Below the pieces are notes generated by a model. That model had not been told where the DNA came from and did no database searches. It saw only the letters and a program-made list of their open reading frames with translations. Of a stretch of 64,000 bases of DNA, positions 49,811 through 58,330 are shown piece after piece; position 1 is the stretch's first letter; each line of letters starts with the position of its first letter. The position numbers were made by a program, and so were the translations under genes. The stretch spans positions 434,001 through 498,000 of the forward strand of contig CP107216.1 in NCBI GenBank assembly GCA_025757645.1, read 5' to 3'. Origin of the DNA: Clostridiales bacterium. Its GTDB lineage: Bacteria; Bacillota; Clostridia; Oscillospirales; Oscillospiraceae.

Positions 49811-51003
49811 CGGACACCTCCCTGTATTTTCTTGATCTCTATGCTCTCGACGAATGCCTGGACGCGCGTGCGCATCTGGCCGATCGAGGAGCGGATGTTG
49901 TACGGCCGGTCAACGGACAGCACAGGGAAACCGAAGTCTTCGCGCAGCATCACCGAACCGAGCGTACGCTCATATGCCCACGGGTCGCAGAACTTGATCT
50001 GCTGATAGAGGATGCCGTCGGCGTTGTACGCTCTGGCGATGTCGGCCACGTACTGCTTGCGGCCGTAGACCTTTTCCATGTTCATCGTGCGCGGGCACTG
50101 GCCGCGGTAAACATACTGGCGGCAGATCTGCGTGAGCGCGTCCTCCTCGTCCGTGAGCACGATCGGGTCGCGTCCCGGAAGCGAGCCGAAGCAGAACCGG
50201 TCGGCGCAGACATAGGCGCCGGTGTCCTCGATGAGCCGGATGAATTCGCTGTCGTCCACTTCGGAGCCGACGAGCGCGATGCGCGCGCGGTATGCCCGCT
50301 CCTCCGGCTCGCGGCTGCGTACTTCCTCGAGCGTCTCTTCCAGTTTGTCGATCAGCAGGTACTTCGGCGCGACATAGGTCGCGAGCGTCAGCACGTGGAA
50401 TTCGTAACCCGTGATGCGCGGCCGGACCTCCTTGCGGAAGTCGCCGAGCGCGCGGATGAGCGCGCACACGCGGTTGTGCTCGGCCACCGCCCTGCGGATG
50501 GCGGCGTCGGACACGTCCGTGCCGAAGGCGTCGTGCATGGGCTTGAGGATGTGGTTTTTGCACTGGAGCACGAGCAGGTCCACGCCGTTGTCGTCGGCCT
50601 TGAGCGGGATCTCCATGTACTCGTAGAAGAAATGGTCCTTGCCGGCGCCCATGGTCTTGAGCAGCTCCATGTTTTCCACGCAGCGGTTGATCATCGTACA
50701 GCCGTCGGGCGCGATGACGCAGTCGGCAAAGTTGAAGCCGCCCTCGACCGCGCGCTCGAGCAGGGAGCGGCTGGTCTCGCACAGGAGGCTCGTCATGTAA
50801 TAGGTCGCAATGTCCATCGACCCGGTGTTCGGGGCGTGCAGGCGCACGCCGAAGGTGTTGTCCAGATTCATCAAGGGCTCGGGTGTGTTCTCGCAGACAA
50901 AGGCGACGCATTTTTTGCCTTCCGCCTGGGCTTGGACAACAAGTGCGTTGTTGGCCTCCTGCAGGAGGTCCTCGAAGTAGGTCAGGTGCTTCAGGTCTCT
51001 CAT
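49807..51003 (-). CDS. 2-hydroxyacyl-CoA dehydratase-family small subunit, pair 1
   Basis: 398 residues, start at 51003 (GGGAATG-type site upstream, about 70 nt below a TTGACG-18-TAAAAT promoter). Conserved features shared with the second copy are the VRLHAP segment, DGCTMINRC with the family cysteine, and QIKFCDPWAYE, the usual HgdB-like FC-x-P/Y-x-x-x-E motif. It is the first gene of a unit with the large subunit and the small membrane protein. The two copies are clearly paralogous across their length, though the cysteine pattern differs between them. Confidence 0.78.
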   Translation of the reverse strand: MRDLKHLTYFEDLLQEANNALVVQAQAEGKKCVAFVCENTPEPLMNLDNTFGVRLHAPNTGSMDIATYYMTSLLCETSRSLLERAVEGGFNFADCVIAPDGCTMINRCVENMELLKTMGAGKDHFFYEYMEIPLKADDNGVDLLVLQCKNHILKPMHDAFGTDVSDAAIRRAVAEHNRVCALIRALGDFRKEVRPRITGYEFHVLTLATYVAPKYLLIDKLEETLEEVRSREPEERAYRARIALVGSEVDDSEFIRLIEDTGAYVCADRFCFGSLPGRDPIVLTDEEDALTQICRQYVYRGQCPRTMNMEKVYGRKQYVADIARAYNADGILYQQIKFCDPWAYERTLGSVMLREDFGFPVLSVDRPYNIRSSIGQMRTRVQAFVESIEIKKIQGGVR

Positions 51004-51317
51004 TGCTGCATTCCCCCATTCTGGTTACACGTTATTCTGTTTTCGTCCGTTCCATGCCGATTGCTATGTTATAATTTTAACCCCAATATGTGCCATACGT
51101 CAATCCGGTGATGATTTTTCATCACTTTGCTGTGGAAATGTCAAGGATCGTTGTGCAGAATATACAATATTTTGGAGTGGCTTCCAATATACGTGTTGAG
51201 AATTTGCCCTCCGGTCCGGCTGGCGGCCGGGAGCATATGCGGCTTCCGGGCAGCAAAAAGCCCCGGGAGGGAACGCATCGCGTTCCCTTCCCGGGGGCTT
51301 TGATCGAAATGGTATGC
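51004..51317. promoter_or_regulatory. Promoter region of dehydratase pair 1
   Basis: This gene-free gap contains a minus-strand promoter, TTGACG (complement of 51098-51103), 18 nt, TAAAAT (complement of 51074-51079). Upstream is an imperfect inverted repeat, ATATTTTGGA-N5-TTCCAATAT (about 51167-51190), a possible operator, then the terminator of the preceding symporter gene. It has no copy of the TGTCAG-N5-CTGACA palindrome found before pair 2, so the two pairs are probably regulated differently. Confidence 0.62.
51259..51300 (-). terminator. Terminator after the NSS symporter gene
   Basis: On the minus strand AAGCCCCCGGGAAGGGAACGC pairs with its GCGTTCCCTCCCGGGGCTT partner (only the arms' ends are given), followed by TTTT. 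Confidence 0.9.
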
Positions 51318-52646
51318 TCAGAACGTCACGTTCATGAACAGCGCCACGCAGCACAGGATCACGGCCAGCGGCACGTAGACATAGCGGCCGACGCCGTACC
51401 AGAACGCGCCGTGGTGGCGGCGGCTGCCGGTGTTGACGGCGGCGAGCAGGTCGTCCTTCTTCATGATGTAGAACCACGACACGGCGCCGAGCGTCGCGCC
51501 GATGGGGATGATGTAGATCGACACGAGGTCCATCCACGGGCCCCATTTGGAGATGGGCTCCATGAGCAGGCCGAATCCGAGGCACAGCACGCACAGGATG
51601 CCGAGCACGGCCGCGCGGCTGAGCTTCGGGAACTTGTGCAGGAGCGATTCGGCGACGGCCTCGAACATGTTCTGCAGCGAGCTGACGCCGGCAAAGATCA
51701 TGGCGACGTACAAAATGACGGCGAAGAGCCGGCCGAGCGGGATGTCCTGCAGGATGGTCGGCAGCGTCACGAACAGCAGGCTCGGGCCCGCGCCGACGTC
51801 CAGCCCGTAGGAAAAGCAGGCGGGGATGATGACGAGCGCGGCGACGACGGCGGCGATGGTGTCAAAAATGGCCGTGTGCTGCGCCACGCCCACGACGTCC
51901 TCGTCCTTGGACAGATACGCGCCGTAGACGATCATGCCGCTGCCGGTGACGGACAGGGAGAAAAACGCCTGCCCCATGGCCCAGATCCAGATCATCGGGT
52001 CTTTGAGGGCCTCCCAGCGCGGGGTGAACATGAACTTGTAGCCCTCGGCCGAGCCGGGCAGCAGCGCCACGCGCACGGCCAGCACCAGAAAGATGAGGAA
52101 AAACAGCGGCATCATGACCTTGTTGGTCTTTTCGATGCTGTGTGCGCCGAGAAAGAGCGTCAGCAGTGTGCCGGCCACGACGATGACGTGGTAGGGGATG
52201 ACGGAGTACGGCTGCGTGGAAAACGACGCGAACCACACGGCGGCGTCGCCCGTCATGAGCGTGCCGAGCAGGGAGTCGACCAGCGCCTTGAGAATGTACG
52301 TCACGATGACGGCGTAGCCGATGGCGATGCACAGCGACCCGGCCAGCGGCAGCCAGCCGAGCAGGCCGCCGACCTTTCCGGCGGTCTTGCCGCGCGTGGC
52401 CCATGCGTTTTCATAGGCGCCGAGCGTGCCGGTGCCGGCGCGGCGGCCCATGGCGAACTCTGTCGGCAGGCCGACGGTGCTGAAGATGACCACAAACAGC
52501 AGGTAGATCAGCAGGAAGGCCCCGCCGCCGTTGCTGCCCATCTTGTTCGGAAAGCCCCAGACGTTGGCCATGCCGACGGCCGAGCCGACGGACGCGAGGA
52601 TAAAGCCCCAGCGGCTGGCAAAGCTTTTCGTGTTTTTCGTTTTCAT
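51318..52646 (-). CDS. Sodium-dependent amino-acid transporter (NSS/SLC6 family)
   Basis: 442 residues from the ATG at 52646 (GGGAG upstream). The first helix has FILASVGSAVGMANVWGFP, the hallmark of neurotransmitter:sodium symporters such as LeuT, TnaT and MhsT. Twelve or so helices follow. It imports an amino acid with Na+. It lies between the two dehydratase pairs, on the same strand, so it may supply their amino-acid-derived substrate. Confidence 0.93.
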   Translation of the reverse strand: MKTKNTKSFASRWGFILASVGSAVGMANVWGFPNKMGSNGGGAFLLIYLLFVVIFSTVGLPTEFAMGRRAGTGTLGAYENAWATRGKTAGKVGGLLGWLPLAGSLCIAIGYAVIVTYILKALVDSLLGTLMTGDAAVWFASFSTQPYSVIPYHVIVVAGTLLTLFLGAHSIEKTNKVMMPLFFLIFLVLAVRVALLPGSAEGYKFMFTPRWEALKDPMIWIWAMGQAFFSLSVTGSGMIVYGAYLSKDEDVVGVAQHTAIFDTIAAVVAALVIIPACFSYGLDVGAGPSLLFVTLPTILQDIPLGRLFAVILYVAMIFAGVSSLQNMFEAVAESLLHKFPKLSRAAVLGILCVLCLGFGLLMEPISKWGPWMDLVSIYIIPIGATLGAVSWFYIMKKDDLLAAVNTGSRRHHGAFWYGVGRYVYVPLAVILCCVALFMNVTF

Positions 52647-52848
52647 ACGCGCTCCCATCCAGACGTGAAAAACATCTGTGCGGCGCGCGCCGCGCAGATG
52701 TCGGGTCTGATTCTCGTTTTCGCTGCGCTTTGCCCGTGCACAGCGGCTTCATTTTAAAGTATTGCAGCGGGGAAGTCAAGAAAAATGCCGGATTCCTTCA
52801 AAAATCCGGCAGGGTTTCTTGTGGATTTGACGAAGGGCGACAGGAAAA

Positions 52849-52886
52849 GCAGAGCCTCGCGGGTTTTGCCCGTGAGGCTCTGCAGT
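52849..52886 (-). terminator. Terminator after the SstT gene
   Basis: CAGAGCCTCGCGGG / CCCGTGAGGCTCTG with a TTTTG loop; on the minus strand a TTTTCC tail follows. Confidence 0.85.
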
Positions 52887-52903
52887 GATTTTAGCGATCT
52901 GCT

Positions 52904-54133
52904 TTAGAACTTGATCTCCTTGCCGGCCTTGCGCCACTGCTTGAACTCCGCGACGGCGGTGAACAGCGCATCGGACGAGGAGTTGATGGCGGTCTCGACG
53001 GAGTCCTGAATGACACCGATGATGAAGCCGACGCCGACGACCTGCATGGCGATGTCATTGGAGATGCCGAACAGGGAGCAGGCCATGGGGATGAGCAGCA
53101 GCGAGCCGCCCGCAACGCCGGACGCGCCGCACGCGCCGAGCGCTGCCATGACGGACAGGATGATCGCAACGGGGAGCTGGACGGTGATGCCGAGCGTGTG
53201 CACCGCGGCGAGCGTCATGACGGTGATGGTGACGGCCGCGCCCGCCATGTTGATGGTCGCGCCGAGGGGGATGGACACGGAGTAGAACTCCTTGTCCAGG
53301 CCGAGGCTCTCGCACAGGGACATATTCACGGGGATGTTCGCGGCGGACGAGCGGGTGAAGAACGCGGTCACGCCGCTTTCCTTCAGGCACTTGAACACCA
53401 GCGGATAGGGGTTCTTGCGGATGACGATGAACGTCATGATGGGGTTGACGACGAGGGCGGCAAAGAGCATGCAGCCGACGAGGATGAGCAGGAGCTTGCC
53501 GTACTCGGTAAAGATGGCAAGGCCGCTGGTGGAAACGGCGGAGAACACGAGACCCAGAATGCCGAACGGGGCGAGATTGATGACGAAGCGCACCGCCTTG
53601 GTGACGGCCTCGGAGGCGTCGGCGAGGAACTTCTTGGTCGTGTCGGACGCGCCCTTGAACGCGAAGCCGAGCACGATAGCCCAGAACAGAACGCCGAGAT
53701 AGTTGGCCGAGACGATCGAGCCGATGGGGTTGGAGACAATGTTGTTGAGCAGGCCGGTGAAGATGGCGGCGAAGCTCTCGGGCGCGCTGTCGGAGACGGC
53801 CTCAGTCAGCGTGATGGTCACGGGGAACAGGTAGCTTGCGATCACGGCGATGACAGCCGCCAGGAACGTGGAGACAAGGTAGAGCACGATGACGGTGCCG
53901 AACTGCTTGCCCAGCTTCTCCTTGGACTGGGCAAGGGCGCTGATGATGAGGACAAAGACCAGCAGCGGGGCGATGGCCTTCAGGGCACCGACAAACAGGG
54001 TGCCAAGGATGCCGATGCCGGGCGCGGTCACGGCGGCGTTGGGGATCAGCAGGGCGAGCGCCGCGCCGATGACCATGCCGATCACGATGCGCAGCACAAG
54101 GCTGACGCTGTTGTACGCTTTGACAAGTTTCAT
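52904..54133 (-). CDS. sstT: Serine/threonine:Na+ symporter
   Basis: 409 residues from the ATG at 54133. DAACS-family features: about eight hydrophobic segments, the helical hairpin motif SVSIPLGATINMAGAA and the later GVAGGSLLLIPMACSLFG. Length and the KAIAPLLVFVLIISALAQS segment match SstT. It takes up serine and threonine with Na+. It sits directly downstream of the second dehydratase unit, separated by a terminator, and upstream of the NSS transporter gene. Confidence 0.92.
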   Translation of the reverse strand: MKLVKAYNSVSLVLRIVIGMVIGAALALLIPNAAVTAPGIGILGTLFVGALKAIAPLLVFVLIISALAQSKEKLGKQFGTVIVLYLVSTFLAAVIAVIASYLFPVTITLTEAVSDSAPESFAAIFTGLLNNIVSNPIGSIVSANYLGVLFWAIVLGFAFKGASDTTKKFLADASEAVTKAVRFVINLAPFGILGLVFSAVSTSGLAIFTEYGKLLLILVGCMLFAALVVNPIMTFIVIRKNPYPLVFKCLKESGVTAFFTRSSAANIPVNMSLCESLGLDKEFYSVSIPLGATINMAGAAVTITVMTLAAVHTLGITVQLPVAIILSVMAALGACGASGVAGGSLLLIPMACSLFGISNDIAMQVVGVGFIIGVIQDSVETAINSSSDALFTAVAEFKQWRKAGKEIKF

Positions 54134-54274
54134 TCTTTTTTCTTCCTTTTTTCTGTTTGTTTTGCGTGAAGAGGCGCAAGAGACAGTGTAACAAGATGTG
54201 AACACAATGTCAACAGGGAAGCCGACCGGAATGCTGCTCTGTATCCGGATTTTGCGGGAGAATGCGCAGACGCA

Positions 54275-54310
54275 AAAGTCGGGGCGGTCATTGACCGCCC
54301 CCGACTTGTT
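54275..54310 (-). terminator. Terminator after dehydratase unit 2
   Basis: On the minus strand AAGTCGGGGGCGGTCA pairs with TGACCGCCCCGACTT (one bulge), followed by TTG. It closes the dehydratase pair 2 transcript. Confidence 0.82.
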
Positions 54311-54341
54311 GTCGCTTCGGGGGTGTCCCCCGATGCGCGCG

Positions 54342-54497
54342 TCAGATCTGCTCCTCGACGTCCTTGTCGTCGTGGTATGCGATGAGCGCGTTGTAGATCT
54401 TTTCGATGAGCTTCATGTCCGCGTTGGTCATGTATGCCAGAAACAGCAGACCAAAGAGTGCGGCGAGCACGATGAGCACGATCCAATACCAGGCCAT
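54342..54497 (-). CDS. Small single-helix membrane protein with NxDMKL motif (51 aa)
   Basis: 51 residues that I translated from the ATG at 54497 (AGGAGG 6-8 nt upstream) to the TGA at 54342. The first 22 residues are a membrane helix beginning MAWYWIVLIVL, followed by NADMKL (25-30) and an acidic helical tail ending DDKDVEEQI. It starts 12 nt after the second dehydratase large subunit. The NxDMKL motif right after the helix is shared with the 54-residue protein behind pair 1, whose tail is instead basic. Confidence 0.75.
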   Translation of the reverse strand: MAWYWIVLIVLAALFGLLFLAYMTNADMKLIEKIYNALIAYHDDKDVEEQI

Positions 54498-54509
54498 ATT
54501 CGTTCCTCC

Positions 54510-56078
54510 TTACCAGCTGAGTGTGTCTTCGTAATCCAACAGAGTGGGGTCAAGCGGCTTCTCGTTGAGCACCGTGACCATATACTGGCTGAATGCCTCG
54601 CGCATCTCGCGGCGCGAGACCGTGCGCGGATCCATGACGTCGTGCGGGATCCAGATGAGGTGGATGCCGCGCTCGCGCGCCTGATCCTCAAACAGGCCGT
54701 GCAGACCGCCGACGTTCTTGCACGATACGTGGTCGTACATGATGACGATGTTCGTGTGGAACTTCTCGCACATCTTCCAGCACTCGTCGAGCAGGTTGAC
54801 ATAGCCGCCGTTGGTGTGCGAGCGCATCATCATCTTCTCATAGCAGCGCACGAGATCGGCCAGCGCCTGCTCCTTGTCGCCGATGGTGATGGGCTGGTAG
54901 CTGAGCATGGCCTCCATGTCGTTGACGCAGGTGACACCCCAGCAGTGCTGCGTCCAGTAGGTAAAGTTGGTGTAATAGTGCGCGGGGCATGCCCAGACGA
55001 GGCAGCGGTATTTCGGCTGGGGCGCGTTGGCCGCCTTGTCCTGCTCGTAGCCCTTGAGCATCATCTTCGTGACGCGGCGGTCCGTCTTGAGCATGAACTT
55101 GTCCATGCAGGCTGCCGCCATGAACTCATATTCGCGCTGCAGTGCCAGCGCCGCACCGCAGACCTGTGGGTGCTCGGTGCAGTTGACGTCCCACTTCTCG
55201 ATCATACAGCGCGAGCTCTCGTTGTACATTTCGGCGTTTTTCCAGAAGGCGTCCCAGTCCCATTTGACGCCGAACTGCTGCTCGAGAAATTCGATGCCCT
55301 TTTTCAGGTTCTTGACCGCATAGGTCTGTACTTCCGGTTCGTTGACACGCTGCGGCGGCGTGATCTGGAACGAGGGAAGCTCCTTGAAGTGCCGCGTGAG
55401 GATGTTTGTCTGCGAGATCGCGCCGTCGCACGGCATCGTGCCGGTGAAGTAGCACTTGCCGACGCGCGGATAGTCGTCCACCACGGCGCAGCCGCTCTCG
55501 GCGGCGGGTTCGGGGCAAACGTCCGCCGGCAGACCGAGGTGCTCCATGGCGTCAATGTAGAACATGCTGGCGTTCTGGTCGACCTCCGACGGCAGACCGA
55601 TGGCGAACATGGCGATGTCGATCCACTTCACGGTGGGGAACCCCATCATGATCAGGTGCGGGGTCATCTCATCGAACATGACGGTGTTCTCGCGCAGCTT
55701 CGCCGCGTGCTTGCTGTTGGGGCGCAGGTTCTTGTCGCGTAGGATGATGTCACGCACGCCGAGGACGGAGTTATGCAGCACGGAGAAAAACTGGTTGTGT
55801 GCATAGCGCAGCTCCTTGCCGCGCAGCCCCATGGTGTGGCGGTCGACCATGTGCGCTGCGGTGAGATAGGACACCATCCAGCGGTAGCGCAGCATGGCCT
55901 TGACCATCAGGATCGGGTGGCAGCCAAGCTTTGCGGCCATGAAGCCGTAGAGATACAGCCAGCGGAAGAAATCATAAAAGGTGTCTCGGAAGCCGCGCCA
56001 TTCGCGGGCGCGGAAGGCGCGGTGCTCGGCGGAATAGAAGCGGCCGAGGCCCTTGCCGGTTTTGGGGTTGTAGGCCAT
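54510..56078 (-). CDS. 2-hydroxyacyl-CoA dehydratase-family large subunit, pair 2
   Basis: 522 residues, paralogous to the pair 1 large subunit along its whole length (shared segments include MFDEMTPHLIMMGFP-like, ADVCPEPAAESGC at about residue 186, MPCDG, and YDHVSCKNVGGLHG). The same four-cysteine pattern is kept (VCP, GC, GKC, PCDG), suggesting a [4Fe-4S] cluster. The gene follows its partner by one nucleotide and is followed by the small NxDMKL protein. The TetR-type palindrome upstream of the unit indicates regulated expression. Substrate unknown. Confidence 0.8.
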   Translation of the reverse strand: MAYNPKTGKGLGRFYSAEHRAFRAREWRGFRDTFYDFFRWLYLYGFMAAKLGCHPILMVKAMLRYRWMVSYLTAAHMVDRHTMGLRGKELRYAHNQFFSVLHNSVLGVRDIILRDKNLRPNSKHAAKLRENTVMFDEMTPHLIMMGFPTVKWIDIAMFAIGLPSEVDQNASMFYIDAMEHLGLPADVCPEPAAESGCAVVDDYPRVGKCYFTGTMPCDGAISQTNILTRHFKELPSFQITPPQRVNEPEVQTYAVKNLKKGIEFLEQQFGVKWDWDAFWKNAEMYNESSRCMIEKWDVNCTEHPQVCGAALALQREYEFMAAACMDKFMLKTDRRVTKMMLKGYEQDKAANAPQPKYRCLVWACPAHYYTNFTYWTQHCWGVTCVNDMEAMLSYQPITIGDKEQALADLVRCYEKMMMRSHTNGGYVNLLDECWKMCEKFHTNIVIMYDHVSCKNVGGLHGLFEDQARERGIHLIWIPHDVMDPRTVSRREMREAFSQYMVTVLNEKPLDPTLLDYEDTLSW

Positions 56079-56079
56079 G

Positions 56080-57285
56080 TCAGTTGTCCTCCTTTTGCGC
56101 TGAGCGAAGCTGCTTCATTTCCAGACTCTCCACAAAGGCCTGCACGCGCGTGCGCAGCTGGCCGCTCTGCCCTGCGATGTAGGGGCGGTCGATGGAGAGG
56201 ATGTGGATGCCGTAATCACGCGGCATGACCTGGTTTGCGATCACGCGCTCATACGACCAGTAGGTGCAGAACTTCATCTGCTCGTAGATCGCGCCGTCGG
56301 CCTTGAAGTCGTGCACGAGCTGGGCAACGTGGTCGTTGCGGTACTGGACGCGGTGCAGCGCGCTCTGGCGCGGGCACTCGGTGTGCTGCAGATACCAGCG
56401 GCACACCTGCGTGAGCGCATCCTCGCCGTCGGTGAGCACGATCTCCTGACGGCCGGGGAAGCTGCCGTAGCAGTAGCGGTCGGCGACCACCAGCGCGCCG
56501 CAGCTCTCGATGAGCCGGATCAGGTCCGGGTCGTCGATCTCGGAGCCGACGACGGCGACGCGCACACGGTAGTTTTTCTGCGCATCAACCTCGCGCGTCT
56601 TTACCTCGGCGAGCGTCTCGCGCAACAGCGGCAGGATCAGCCGCTTCGGGCAGACGTAGCTCACGAGCACCAGCACGGCGTATTCATAGCCCGTGATGGG
56701 CGGGTTGTCCAGCTTGCGCGTCTCGCCGATCTCGGTGAGGATGCGGCAGACCTCGTTGTGCTCGCTGACCGCGGCGCGGATGGCGGCGTCCGAGGTGTCG
56801 ACGCCGTAGTTTTCGCGCATGGGCTTGAGGATCTTGCGCGAGACCTGCTCGCAGATGTGCTCGACGCAGTCCTCATCGTCGGAATACGGGATGTCGAGGT
56901 TGCAGTAGAAGAATTTGTCCTTGTCCGCACCCTGCGCGTGCATGATCTCCATGTTCTCGATGGCGCGGTTGTTGGCCTCGCACACGTCGACGCCCGCCAT
57001 GGCGTGCAGGAAGCCGTAGTTGCCCTCAAGCGCGCGCTCGAGGATCGCGCGGGAAAACTCGCAGCTGTTGTTGGCCATGTAGTAGGTGGCTAGCTCCATG
57101 GACGTGGTGTGCGGCGCGCGCAGACGCACCGAGAAGCAGCTGCCCAGATTCAGCAGCACCTCCGGCGCGTGAAAGCAGGTATAGCCGATCGCCAGATCTC
57201 CTTCTGCCTCGGCCTGGCGGACAAGTTCGTTGTGCGCGTCGTCCAGCAGGCGCTCAAAGTACATCAAATGCTTCAGTTCCTTCAT
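56080..57285 (-). CDS. 2-hydroxyacyl-CoA dehydratase-family small subunit, pair 2
   Basis: 401 residues, first gene of the unit. It shares LMYFERLLDDAHNELVRQAE, VRLRAPHTTSM and MKFCTYWSYE with the pair 1 protein. In the central loop it has GVDVCEANNRA where pair 1 has DGCTMINRC, i.e. one cysteine fewer, so cluster ligation may differ. A 31-bp palindrome lies 38 nt upstream of the ATG. No activator ATPase (HgdC/FldI type) or CoA-transferase is encoded near. Confidence 0.8.
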   Translation of the reverse strand: MKELKHLMYFERLLDDAHNELVRQAEAEGDLAIGYTCFHAPEVLLNLGSCFSVRLRAPHTTSMELATYYMANNSCEFSRAILERALEGNYGFLHAMAGVDVCEANNRAIENMEIMHAQGADKDKFFYCNLDIPYSDDEDCVEHICEQVSRKILKPMRENYGVDTSDAAIRAAVSEHNEVCRILTEIGETRKLDNPPITGYEYAVLVLVSYVCPKRLILPLLRETLAEVKTREVDAQKNYRVRVAVVGSEIDDPDLIRLIESCGALVVADRYCYGSFPGRQEIVLTDGEDALTQVCRWYLQHTECPRQSALHRVQYRNDHVAQLVHDFKADGAIYEQMKFCTYWSYERVIANQVMPRDYGIHILSIDRPYIAGQSGQLRTRVQAFVESLEMKQLRSAQKEDN

Positions 57286-57322
57286 TGCGGCCCTTCTTTC
57301 TTTGGATTTCTATCTTCCTTCT

Positions 57323-57353
57323 CCGCTTATGTCAGCATCGCTGACATAAGCGG
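57323..57353. promoter_or_regulatory. 31-bp perfect palindrome before dehydratase unit 2
   Basis: CCGCTTATGTCAGC-ATC-GCTGACATAAGCGG. It shares the core TGTCAG-N5-CTGACA and the exact 14-3-14 geometry with the palindrome before the neighbouring TetR gene, so it is very probably that repressor's operator. Confidence 0.8.
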
Positions 57354-57357
57354 GTAT

Positions 57358-57393
57358 ACACAAATCCCGATCGCTCGGGATCTGCTGTGTATG
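57358..57393 (-). terminator. Weak terminator after the TetR gene
   Basis: TCCCGA-TCGC-TCGGGA inside a longer TACACA..TGTGTA frame; on the minus strand it is followed by TTTGTG. Moderate stem, poor T-run. Confidence 0.5.
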
Positions 57394-57396
57394 TGG

Positions 57397-58029
57397 TTAT
57401 TTGCCGCTGAGTGCGCGCACGAACATCTGGCTCAGGTGGCGCATCCGGCTGTCGTAATCAAGCGCGCTCGCGCTCGGCGAGCCGCCGATAGACAGGCGCT
57501 GCATGATGCCGAGGATCGCATCGTAGGAGTTGTAGTAGATCTCCCGCACGTCGACCTCCGGGCTGATCGAGCCGTCGGCAAGTCCCTTGCGGATCGCCTT
57601 GGCCATCGGGCCGCTGGAGGTCTCAAACGGCTCGGGCGGCTGGTTTTTGATCTCGTGGAGTCTGCCCGCGGCATGCAGCGTCAACTCCGCGTCGAGCGTG
57701 AAGCGCATGCCGTTCGGGTCGAGGCGGTAGAGCTGGGAATAGCAGACGAGGACGTTTTCCGCGTCCTGCAGGCCGGTCGTGCTGCCGTCGGATGCCGTGT
57801 GGGACATCCGGTCGATGCGCTCGAGGATGCGCTTCCAGTAGAGCAGGGACGCGGCCAGGACCAGATCGGCCTTGGTCTCAAAGTAGCGAAAGGCCGACCG
57901 CTCGGTGAGCCCGGAGCGCAGCGCGATATCTGCGACCTTGGTCTTTTCGATCCCGTTGGCCAGAAAACAGTCCAGCGCGACCTCCGTGACCAGCCGGATA
58001 TTCTTTTCTCTCTGCTCCTCGTGCGGCAA
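57397..58029 (-). CDS. TetR-family regulator of dehydratase unit 2
   Basis: 210 residues. The HTH lies at about 12-55 (KTKVADIALRSGLTERSAFR, then YFETKADLV). The C-terminal helical domain is generic. It is encoded immediately upstream of dehydratase unit 2 on the same strand, with its own 31-bp palindrome 15 nt before the ATG and a second one in front of the dehydratase unit. The parsimonious model is self-repression and repression of the dehydratase operon, relieved by a CoA ester or acid. The ligand is unknown. Confidence 0.88.
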   Translation of the reverse strand: MPHEEQREKNIRLVTEVALDCFLANGIEKTKVADIALRSGLTERSAFRYFETKADLVLAASLLYWKRILERIDRMSHTASDGSTTGLQDAENVLVCYSQLYRLDPNGMRFTLDAELTLHAAGRLHEIKNQPPEPFETSSGPMAKAIRKGLADGSISPEVDVREIYYNSYDAILGIMQRLSIGGSPSASALDYDSRMRHLSQMFVRALSGK

Positions 58030-58044
58030 GTGCGTTCGCCTCCT

Positions 58045-58075
58045 CTGCTCCTGTCAGTTACACTGACAGGAGCAG
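58045..58075. promoter_or_regulatory. 31-bp perfect palindrome before the TetR gene
   Basis: CTGCTCCTGTCAGT-TAC-ACTGACAGGAGCAG, 15 nt upstream of the TetR ATG. Core TGTCAG-N5-CTGACA, same as the site at 57323-57353. Confidence 0.82.
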
Positions 58076-58132
58076 TGTACCGCGAAAAGCGGGGAATGTC
58101 AAGCCCTTAACAGAACGCACAGAAAATAAAAA

Positions 58133-58167
58133 ATTACCGTTGTTGATATGGTATCAACAACGGTAAT
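58133..58167. terminator. 35-bp perfect hairpin at the accessory-region boundary
   Basis: ATTACCGTTGTTGATA-TGG-TATCAACAACGGTAAT. On the minus strand a TTTTTTATTTT tail follows, as in a terminator, although no leftward gene ends just to its right. It lies where the DNA changes from GC-rich to more AT-rich and may be a leftover of a displaced gene or part of an element end. Confidence 0.6.
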
Positions 58168-58330
58168 GAATTTGGTGCGAGTGCTGATAACGGATTTCAC
58201 AAAACAATGAATTAACCGGCAGAAACACACATATTTCATCTCGCACACGAATAGCTTCTTTAGAATTTTATTCGCACATTCGATTTTTACTAGCCTATCC
58301 GATACAATGATAACACAAGGAGGGCAGAAT
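58168..58330. other. AT-rich leader of the mobile-element gene pair
   Basis: No gene. A possible rightward promoter is TCGATT (58280-58285), 17 nt, TACAAT (58303-58308), ahead of AAGGAGG. Confidence 0.45.
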
